From: an uncultured Oscillospiraceae bacterium
Lineage (GTDB): Bacteria; Bacillota; Clostridia; Oscillospirales; Ruminococcaceae
Reading direction: 5' to 3'
DNA length: 10,194 bases
Assembly (NCBI GenBank): GCA_900553955.1
Contig: USFO01000058.1
Coordinates: 1-10,194, forward strand
Shown piece after piece: positions 5,805 through 10,194 of this stretch. A program made the position numbers and the translations under genes. Every line of letters starts with the position of its first letter. Positions within the stretch are counted from its first letter, which is position 1. The notes beneath the pieces are model-generated. The model was not told the DNA's origin and did no database searches. It worked only from the letters and a program-made list of their open reading frames with translations.

Positions 5805-5963
5805 TTACATTTCCTTCAGTCTGAGCAGAATGCCCTCGTCAATGGGAACGGGCTTTTTGCACTTGGGACAGAGGTAGGTCGGGCGGTCATAGCCCGGAGG
5901 GAGCAGGATGGATTTTCCGCAATATGGGCACATAATATAGATGCCCTCATCTTCTTCAATCAT
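5805..5963 (-). CDS. Small zinc-ribbon protein, 52 aa
   Basis: This short reading frame encodes MIEEDEGIYIMCPYCGKSIL at its start and has a second knuckle CPKC near residues 32-35. The CPYC (12-15) and CPKC pair, separated by 16 residues, is the classic four-cysteine zinc-ribbon layout. The tail PVPIDEGILLRLKEM is acidic and hydrophobic. The ATG at 5963 has AAAGGCGG about 7 nt upstream and an extended -10 promoter behind it. No signal peptide is present. I do not recognise a specific family. Such mini-ribbons usually bind nucleic acid or partner proteins or simply scaffold zinc. Codon use resembles the neighbours, and the frame closes just before a strong hairpin, which supports a real gene. 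Confidence 0.8.
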   Translation of the reverse strand: MIEEDEGIYIMCPYCGKSILLPPGYDRPTYLCPKCKKPVPIDEGILLRLKEM

Positions 5964-5983
5964 TGAAATACCGCCTTTCTTTT

Positions 5984-5999
5984 ATTATACCATAAATAT
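5984..5999 (-). promoter_or_regulatory. Extended -10 promoter of the zinc-ribbon gene
   Basis: The minus strand reads TATGGTATAAT, a perfect TATAAT (5984-5989) with the TGn extension. No good -35 lies 17 bp upstream, which the TGn element can compensate. It sits 20 bp before the ATG. Confidence 0.65.
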
Positions 6000-6069
6000 A
6001 GCACAAAATCCGCCGCCGTGCAAGTACCGAAACGGAGATTGGCGGGCAGTGGGCAGTAACTGCCGCCCG

Positions 6070-6111
6070 ATAGGCAAAGCAGTTCCTCTTTCGAGGAACT
6101 GCTTTGCCTAT
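6070..6111 (-). other. Perfect 19-bp hairpin after the solute-binding protein gene
   Basis: The arms 6070-6088 and 6093-6111 are fully complementary (core GGCAAAGCAGTTCCTC) around a TTTC loop, beginning 4 nt after the stop codon at 6116-6118. The minus strand continues CGGGCGGC with no T run, so it is not a classical intrinsic terminator in the gene's direction; it could be a 3'-stabilising or processing stem. The plus strand shows only a short TTTG. Confidence 0.65.
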
Positions 6112-6115
6112 TTGT

Positions 6116-7801
6116 TTATTTCGCCCAGCTATTGATCCAGCCGGTGACAAGGTTTTCGCGATCCTCGTCTGACCATGCGGGCTTGTTCCAATAGTCGGTC
6201 AGGCTTTTACCGAAGGCGTCGGCGCGCCAAGCGCGAGGCATGGCGGTGACAAGCTCCGGAATCCAGTTGCCGGAGGTGTAATAGTGTGCCACGGCGCGGC
6301 TGAGGGAATCGGAAAGGGCGTAGCCTGCGGTGTCTGCGGCGCCGCTTTCGGTGCTCAAGCTGCCGCCGCTCGTGCTCAAATCGGCGTCGGGCATGCTTGC
6401 GGCTTCATCATCGGTGCTCAAAATGCTGTCAAGAGTTCCGGAGGCTTCACTCTCCGTGCTCGAATTTCCGCTGCCGGTGCGCGTTTTGCCGCGTGCCGTG
6501 CTCGAAGAGCCTTCCTCCGTGCTCAAATCGGAGCTTGTGCTGTCATTCGGCATGCTCACGCCGTTTTCGGGCACGCCTGCCGTGCCGGAATAGTTAAATG
6601 CAACGCCGCCGAAGGCTTCGGAAAATGCCGCCATACCCGCGGAGTCGGTGTAAAGCCACTTCACAAAGTCGCGGGCTGCGGAAGCGGCGGCGGCGTTCGC
6701 GTTCGGATTAAGGGCAAGGTAGTAGCGGCTGCCGATGACGATGGAGCGGTTCAGCTTTTCCGTGCTCATGCCGGAAGCGGTGACGCCGCCCTCGGCAATG
6801 GGCAGCTTCATAGGCAGAATGTCGAGATTTTTGCCGAAGGTGACGCTGGACTTTTTGAAGTCGGCGGCGTCGCCGGTGCTGCCCGGATAAAACAGTGCGA
6901 ATCCCCCGGTAAAGGCGTCGATGGCGGCGGAATAAGTGTAATCGCCGCCGACGAAGTCATCGCCGCGGCCCATGGAGCCGCCGGTTCCGGCGATGTGGCT
7001 TGTCAGGTCGTCAATGGCGCGCGCTGCCGCTGCAAAGGCTTCCTTAGCGGCGGCGGTGTCGTTTTCTGCGGCGGCGGAAATTTCGTTTTTGCCGCCGAAC
7101 CTCGCCGCCAAAGCGTAGTTCATCAGGTACTCATAGGCGCGGCTGCTCTCGGAAGTAAGGGCAAAAACGCCGGAAAGCATCTGCGCTTTACCGGTTTTTG
7201 CCGCGGCGAAGGTGTATTCGTTGCCGTTTACCGTAACGGAAGCCGCAGAGGGCGCCGCGATATAGGTTTCCACCGCGGAAACGAAGCCCATAAAATCGTT
7301 GTAGGAGCAGGCGCGAAGGTCATCCGCAAGGTCGGTGACATCCTCGACACCGAAAAGGTCGGCAAGCATATCACGGTCGAAAATATAGCCGTACCCCTCG
7401 AGCACCAGCGGCACGCCGTAGCTGCCGGAAGCACTGAGCCAAAGGCCGGGGTCAACGGAAACGCCGCCAAAAAGGCTGCTTACATCGCCAATCAGTCCCT
7501 TATTGAACCAATCGGAAAGGTCATCGGCGGCGTCCACAACATAAAGGGCGGGCTTTTCCGCCTCCGCCGCGGCAAGCAGGCCGCTTTCGGCATATTTTAC
7601 GCCGATTTTTTTGCCGGTGGCCTTTTCGTAGCTGCGAACGGCGGCGGAAAGGGCGGAATCCAGAGCTTTGCTGTTATGATAAATTACAAATTTGTCCAAA
7701 ACTTCCGCGTCGGAGCTGCTGCTATTGTCCTTCGGACTGCACCCGCAAAGGCACAGCACCAGCGCCACGGAAAGGGCAAGGGCAATGATTTTTATTCTCA
7801 T
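6116..7801 (-). CDS. Extracellular solute-binding lipoprotein with internal 7-residue tandem repeats
   Basis: This 561-residue lipoprotein resembles ABC-transporter binding proteins of family 1 (carbohydrate/oligosaccharide type). It has a lipoprotein signal (MRIKIIAL, hydrophobic core, LCGC with Cys21), a domain with SYEKATGKKIGVKY and VVDAADDLSDWFNKGLIGDV near the N-terminus, and a late segment AARDFVKWLYTDSAGMAAFSEAFGG typical of the family's hinge-lobe helix. Between that and the C-terminal helices (AVAHYYTSGNWIPEL, ITDYWNKP-like) lies a Ser/Thr/Glu/Gly-rich insert at residues 414-487. It is longer than the usual 400-450 residues because of this insert and Ala-rich loops. Start 7801 is chosen over 7810 because GAAAGGA is 9 nt from it but abuts the ATG at 7810. 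No permease or ATPase is adjacent, so it is an orphan component. The family assignment is moderate and the ligand unknown. Confidence 0.8.
   Translation of the reverse strand: MRIKIIALALSVALVLCLCGCSPKDNSSSSDAEVLDKFVIYHNSKALDSALSAAVRSYEKATGKKIGVKYAESGLLAAAEAEKPALYVVDAADDLSDWFNKGLIGDVSSLFGGVSVDPGLWLSASGSYGVPLVLEGYGYIFDRDMLADLFGVEDVTDLADDLRACSYNDFMGFVSAVETYIAAPSAASVTVNGNEYTFAAAKTGKAQMLSGVFALTSESSRAYEYLMNYALAARFGGKNEISAAAENDTAAAKEAFAAAARAIDDLTSHIAGTGGSMGRGDDFVGGDYTYSAAIDAFTGGFALFYPGSTGDAADFKKSSVTFGKNLDILPMKLPIAEGGVTASGMSTEKLNRSIVIGSRYYLALNPNANAAAASAARDFVKWLYTDSAGMAAFSEAFGGVAFNYSGTAGVPENGVSMPNDSTSSDLSTEEGSSSTARGKTRTGSGNSSTESEASGTLDSILSTDDEAASMPDADLSTSGGSLSTESGAADTAGYALSDSLSRAVAHYYTSGNWIPELVTAMPRAWRADAFGKSLTDYWNKPAWSDEDRENLVTGWINSWAK
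6341..6562 (-). repeat. 21-bp coding tandem repeat (7-residue units) in the lipoprotein
   Basis: On the plus strand GTGCTC recurs at 6351, 6372, 6414, 6456, 6498 and 6519, always at multiples of 21 bp, with weaker matches at 6393 and 6477. Translated, nine contiguous units align: DLSTEEG, SSSTARG, KTRTGSG, NSSTESE, ASGTLDS, ILSTDDE, AASMPDA, DLSTSGG, SLSTESG. A tenth, GVSMPND, is offset by the four residues STSS. The core is x-x-Ser-Thr followed by acidic or Gly residues. Copy-number change would lengthen or shorten the linker without shifting frame. Confidence 0.9.
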
Positions 7802-7864
7802 AGTTTTCATTCCTTTCGTAGTTTTGAGGTTATTTTTTGCAGAAAGCTCCGGAATATCACGCAT

Positions 7865-7941
7865 TTGCGGCAGATTTTTGCTTAAATATTTTTGTTTTTT
7901 ATACGATTGAGCGGGCAGGCGGCGCGAAGCGCGGCATTACG
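7865..7941. other. Leader side of the lipoprotein gene
   Basis: This stretch between the lipoprotein gene and the repeat block includes an AT-rich tract at about 7878-7908 that is the likeliest promoter area. I cannot point to a convincing -35/-10 pair on the minus strand. A small GCGC-GAA-GCGC hairpin lies at 7922-7932. Confidence 0.35.
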
Positions 7942-8019
7942 CCCCCTTAGTCTGCTGCGCCCGAAGGGCGCAAAAATCCGGCTTTCCTTGCACAGGGGAG
8001 CCGAGAAGCGCACTCCATT
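7942..8019 (+). repeat. Interspersed repeat family A, copy 4 (diverged, left-truncated)
   Basis: It keeps CCCCTTAGTC, a central hairpin TGCGCCC-GAA-GGGCGCA, the right-arm block CCTTGCACAGGGGAGCCGAG, and the right end CACTCCATTACC. The constant left block GCTATACCTTGTC...GATACAA is missing, and one arm of the GGGGAGC stem is mutated (GGCTTTCC). The central hairpin is related to that of copy 2 rather than of copy 1. Confidence 0.72.
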
Positions 8020-8068
8020 ACCTCTGTGCCGCAGCGGCATAAAAAATGTGCCGCCACGGGCGGCACAC
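8020..8068 (-). repeat. 49-bp exact direct repeat, copy 1, carrying a terminator
   Basis: These 49 bases recur without a change at 8341-8389, 321 bp away. Each copy holds a small TGCCG-CAG-CGGCA hairpin, then A6, then the 9-bp stem TGTGCCGCC/GGCGGCACA around ACG. On the minus strand that stem is followed by T6, an intrinsic terminator shape (8041-8067). Confidence 0.85.
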
Positions 8069-8074
8069 CTAAAC

Positions 8075-8175
8075 ATTTCGCCCCAAAAGGGGCGAAATAT
8101 TTCACACGCGCGGAGCGCGTATTTCACCGTGCCGCAGGCGCGATTTCACACGGCGGCTTTGCCGCCGTATATCAC
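8075..8175. repeat. Hairpin array 1: constant ATTTCAC spacer, variable palindromes
   Basis: A 10-bp-stem palindrome (ATTTCGCCCC/GGGGCGAAAT, 8075-8098) is followed by ATTTCAC (8099-8105), hairpin ACGCGC-GGA-GCGCGT (8106-8120), ATTTCAC (8121-8127), hairpin CGTGCC-GCA-GGCGCG (8128-8142), ATTTCAC (8143-8149), hairpin ACGGCGGC-TTT-GCCGCCGT (8150-8168) and ATATCAC (8169-8175). The 7-bp spacer is fixed while every palindrome differs, the reverse of a CRISPR layout. Confidence 0.85.
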
Positions 8176-8219
8176 TGAAATGAAAGAATCCCGCTGTTAA
8201 GCGGGATTCTTTTATTTCA
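8176..8219. terminator. Long bidirectional terminator-like hairpin
   Basis: 19-bp arms with one G-T pair (8176-8194 and 8201-8219) have a GAATCCCGC/GCGGGATTC core and A/T-rich base around a 6-nt loop. The plus strand gives TTCTTTTATTTC after the core and the minus strand TTCTTTCATTTC, so it could slow transcription from either side. It closes hairpin array 1. Confidence 0.6.
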
Positions 8220-8244
8220 ATATCAGTAGTGCGTACCGCGGTTA

Positions 8245-8327
8245 AGCCCGCTTTTAGCGGGCTGCCCTCATCCGTCACGGTGCAGTGCCAAAGCACAGCA
8301 CCGCGCCACCTTCCCCAAGGGGAAGGC
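8245..8327 (+). repeat. Interspersed repeat family B
   Basis: The segment has hairpin AGCCCGCT-TTT-AGCGGGCT (8245-8263), then CCTCATCCGTCACGGTGCAG with stem CGGTGC/GCACCG (8278-8303) and inner GTGC-CAAA-GCAC, then the constant-looking hairpin CCTTCCCC-AA-GGGGAAGG (8309-8326). The plan (anchor, exchangeable stem, closing CCCC/GGGG hairpin) parallels family A. A partial inverted copy is at 1990-2013. Confidence 0.65.
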
Positions 8328-8340
8328 AAAGCGCCGCGCC

Positions 8341-8389
8341 ACCTCTGTGCCGCAGCGGCATAAAAAATGTGCCGCCACGGGCGGCACAC
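8341..8389 (-). repeat. 49-bp exact direct repeat, copy 2, carrying a terminator
   Basis: It is identical to 8020-8068. Its stem-plus-T6 on the minus strand (8362-8388) lies about 125 bp beyond the nifU stop codon and would back up the nifU terminator. Confidence 0.85.
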
Positions 8390-8397
8390 ATTCGTTT

Positions 8398-8481
8398 TTC
8401 ATGCGCCCGAAGGGCGCGCTTCATACAGCTTCGCTGTGCTTCATGCGCCGAAGGCGCGCTTCATTTGCGGCGCAGCCGCAA
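8398..8481. repeat. Hairpin array 2: constant TTCAT spacer, variable palindromes
   Basis: TTCAT at 8398, 8420, 8440 and 8460 each precedes a different hairpin: GCGCCC-GAA-GGGCGC, ACAGC-TTC-GCTGT, GCGCC-GAA-GGCGC and TTGCGGC-GCA-GCCGCAA. The first three are followed by GC before the next TTCAT. Unit length is 20-22 bp. On the minus strand the spacer reads ATGAA, close to the GTGAAAT of array 1. Confidence 0.82.
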
Positions 8482-8505
8482 AAAAGCGCCCTAAGGGCGT
8501 TTTTT
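8480..8505 (-). terminator. Intrinsic terminator of the nifS-nifU operon
   Basis: The stem CGCCC/GGGCG around TAA (8487-8499) is followed on the minus strand by C and six T residues. It lies about 14 bp after the nifU stop codon at 8514-8516. Confidence 0.88.
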
Positions 8506-8513
8506 GTTTCACA

Positions 8514-8936
8514 TCATTCTGCGCACTCAACCTCGCCGATGGGGCCGACGATGGGCAGCGGGTCAATTCCCTGGCGGGTGTAATAGTCGGAGATGGCTGC
8601 CTTTACCGCCTGTTCCGCAAGGACGGAGCAATGGATTTTCACTGCGGGAAGACCGTCCAGAGCCTCCACAACCGCCTGATTTGTCAGCTTCAGCGCTTCG
8701 TCAAGGGGCTTGCCCTTAATCATTTCGGTTGCCATGGAACTGGTGGCGATGGCTGCTCCGCAGCCGAAGGTCTTGAACTTTACGTCCTTGATGATGCCGT
8801 CCTCAATCTTGAGGTACATCTTCATAATGTCGCCGCAGCGAGCGTTGCCCACCTCGCCGACGCCGTTGGCATCCTCGATTTCACCCACATTGCGGGGGTT
8901 GGAAAAATGGTCGAAAACCTTTTCGGAATAAAGCAT
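8514..8936 (-). CDS. nifU: Fe-S cluster assembly scaffold protein NifU (IscU-like)
   Basis: This 140-residue protein is the scaffold on which iron-sulfur clusters are built from sulfur delivered by the desulfurase. The three ligand cysteines are present: ARCGD (Cys34, with the conserved Asp36), FGCGAA (Cys59) and KIHCS (Cys103). The opening YSEKVFDHFSNPRNVG is typical of the family. It has only the N-terminal IscU-like domain, not the extra domains of long azotobacter NifU, and a short C-terminal extension past the last helix. The ATG has AAGGAAG 8 nt upstream and follows nifS by 19 bp, so the two form one operon. It acts in the cytoplasm and is housekeeping in organisms without SUF or full ISC; nitrogen fixation is not implied. 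Confidence 0.96.
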   Translation of the reverse strand: MLYSEKVFDHFSNPRNVGEIEDANGVGEVGNARCGDIMKMYLKIEDGIIKDVKFKTFGCGAAIATSSMATEMIKGKPLDEALKLTNQAVVEALDGLPAVKIHCSVLAEQAVKAAISDYYTRQGIDPLPIVGPIGEVECAE

Positions 8937-8955
8937 ATATAAAACTTCCTTTCAA

Positions 8956-10161
8956 TCAGTGAATCATTTTAACGGAGGTGTCCTCGCCCCGCTGAATTTT
9001 CTCCCACAGAGGGCTCATGGAGCGCAGACGCTCCACAATTCCGGGCAGAACCTCAAGGATTCTGTCCACATCCTCCATGGTGTTCTCGTCGCTGAGGGAA
9101 ATTCGCAGCGAACCGTGGGCAACCTCGTGGCAAAGGCCGATGGCAAGCAGAACGTGGCTCGGGTCAAGGGAGCCGCTGGTGCAGGCGGAACCGCTGGAGG
9201 CGCAGATTCCGTACATATCAAGGCTAAGCAGCAGGCTTTCGCCCTCTATGCCCTCGATGGATATGTTCACGTTGCCGGGCAGACGCTGTTCGCGGTCGCC
9301 GTTGAGGCGGGTGCGGTCAATTTTAAGAATGTTGTCGATGAGCTTGTCGCGGAGAACCTTGGTGCGCTCGCCCCTCTCCTCAATGTTCTGAGAGGCAATT
9401 TCCATTGCTTTCGCAAGTCCCACGATTCCGGCTATATTTTCCGTTCCGGCGCGCTTGCCGCGCTCCTGTGCGCCGCCGTCGATAAGGTTCGGCAGAACGA
9501 CGCCCTTCTTCACATAAAGCAGGCCGACGCCCTTCTGTGCATGGATTTTGTGTCCGGAAACGGAGAGCATATCAATGTTCTGTTCCTCCACGTTTATCGG
9601 AACATGGCCGAATGCCTGAACGGCGTCGGTATGAAACCAGATTTTGTGTTTGCGGCACAGCGCGCCGATCTCCTTGATGGGCTGAACGGTGCCGATTTCG
9701 TTGTTGGCGTACATGATGGTGACAAGTCCGGTGTCCGGGCGAATCGCCGCCTCGATATCCTCTACGCGGACAATGCCGTTTTCGTGAACGGGAACGTATG
9801 TGACCTCAAAGCCCTGCTTTTCAAGGGCGGCGCAGCTGTGAAGCACCGCATGGTGCTCAAACGCGGAGGTGATGATGTGCTTTTTGCCGCGCTTTGCCAT
9901 TGTTGCGGCAGCGCCCTTGATTGCCCAGTTGTCGGATTCCGAGCCGCCGGAGGTGAAATAAATCTCGTTCGGCTGTGCGCCGAGGATGGAAGCTATCTGC
10001 TCTCGTGCGCCCTTAAGCGCCCAGCCCGCTTCACGGCCTTTTGAATATATACTGGAAGCATTGCCGTAGCCCTCTGTAAGCCAAGGCATCATAGCGTCAA
10101 GAACTTCTTTGGAAATAGGGGTTGTGGCGGAGTTGTCCACATAAATAAGACGATTTTCCAA
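8956..10161 (-). CDS. nifS: Cysteine desulfurase NifS (IscS-like), TTG start
   Basis: This 401-residue PLP enzyme removes sulfur from cysteine, giving alanine and an enzyme-bound persulfide passed to NifU. The motifs are visible: YVDNSATTP (7-15), SGGSESDNWAIKG, HTDAVQAFG, the PLP lysine in SGHKIHA (Lys205), RAGTEN, and the catalytic cysteine in SSGSACTSGS (Cys327, with Cys320 nearby). The long active-site loop marks a group I (NifS/IscS) enzyme rather than SufS. Length is normal, and it is cytoplasmic. The start is TTG at 10161: a stop codon lies two codons upstream in frame, no ATG or GTG is suitably placed before YVDN, and AAAGGT sits about 10 nt upstream. It leads the nifS-nifU pair; any Rrf2-type regulator gene would be outside the window. 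Confidence 0.95.
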   Translation of the reverse strand: MENRLIYVDNSATTPISKEVLDAMMPWLTEGYGNASSIYSKGREAGWALKGAREQIASILGAQPNEIYFTSGGSESDNWAIKGAAATMAKRGKKHIITSAFEHHAVLHSCAALEKQGFEVTYVPVHENGIVRVEDIEAAIRPDTGLVTIMYANNEIGTVQPIKEIGALCRKHKIWFHTDAVQAFGHVPINVEEQNIDMLSVSGHKIHAQKGVGLLYVKKGVVLPNLIDGGAQERGKRAGTENIAGIVGLAKAMEIASQNIEERGERTKVLRDKLIDNILKIDRTRLNGDREQRLPGNVNISIEGIEGESLLLSLDMYGICASSGSACTSGSLDPSHVLLAIGLCHEVAHGSLRISLSDENTMEDVDRILEVLPGIVERLRSMSPLWEKIQRGEDTSVKMIH

Positions 10162-10194
10162 TGTTTAATCTACCTTTCTTATAGGATTTTAATT
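10162..10194 (-). promoter_or_regulatory. nifS leader with ribosome binding site
   Basis: On the minus strand AAAGGT lies about 10 nt before the TTG start, and CTATAAG further up could be a -10 hexamer (TATAAG). The window ends before a -35 could be judged. Confidence 0.35.

Noticed and set aside
6284..7885. Plus-strand open frame of over 500 codons opposite the lipoprotein gene
   Set aside because: It is Gly/Ala/Val-rich with the low-complexity look of a shadow of GC-biased codons. The minus frame has a lipoprotein signal, ribosome site and family-like segments.
8075..8481. CRISPR array
   Set aside because: Units are 20-26 bp, the constant part is only 5-7 bp and the variable parts are palindromes. 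There are no 30-bp-scale spacers, no leader and no cas genes.
7892..8583. Several short open frames on both strands in the repeat block
   Set aside because: Their codons are made of the hairpin repeats themselves; they have no ribosome sites and would translate palindromic arrays.
8959..10044. Plus-strand open frame opposite nifS
   Set aside because: It is antisense to an unambiguous cysteine desulfurase with all catalytic motifs.
8514..10161. Nitrogen-fixation locus
   Set aside because: Only the desulfurase and a short single-domain scaffold are present. In Clostridia these are general Fe-S assembly genes, and no nitrogenase genes are seen.

Overview
The window looks like a chromosomal segment of a Gram-positive gut-type Clostridia, plausibly Oscillospirales. 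The evidence is Firmicutes-style Shine-Dalgarno sites, consensus sigma-A promoters, lipoprotein signal peptides, a compact nifS-nifU pair, moderately GC-rich genes with AT-rich promoters, and dense intergenic palindromic repeats. The lineage is inference; no marker gene is present. All eight supported genes lie on the minus strand, so transcription runs from high to low coordinates.

Layout from the right edge, in transcription order. (1) nifS (10161-8956) and nifU (8936-8514) encode the desulfurase and scaffold of an Fe-S cluster assembly module, closed by a strong terminator. (2) About 650 bp without a gene (7865-8513) is packed with palindromes: a 49-bp exact direct repeat that carries a terminator, two arrays of variable hairpins joined by a constant short spacer, and members of two interspersed repeat families. 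(3) An orphan 561-aa solute-binding lipoprotein (7801-6116) contains a 7-residue tandem repeat. (4) A 52-aa two-knuckle zinc-ribbon protein (5963-5805) precedes a DIP1984-family coiled-coil protein (5742-5290). (5) A polar amino acid ABC importer follows: binding protein (4788-3928), permease (3501-2827) and ATPase (2830-2105). Its consensus promoter overlaps one ArgR-like box and has a second just upstream. The binding protein is separated from the permease by 426 bp holding an inverted pair of interspersed repeats. (6) An M3-family oligoendopeptidase (1862-153) has its own consensus promoter with a perfect inverted repeat between the -35 and -10, and a strong terminator.

Working together: the importer and the oligoendopeptidase fit amino acid and peptide use in a fermentative organism, with candidate arginine-responsive control of the importer. 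The NifS/NifU pair is housekeeping. The unusual content is mostly non-coding. Repeat family A has at least four copies that keep a constant frame while exchanging the central hairpin. The two hairpin arrays follow the same logic (constant spacer, changing palindrome). The coding 21-bp repeat in the lipoprotein is a further variable-length candidate. I see no phage, plasmid, transposase, CRISPR array, rRNA or tRNA.
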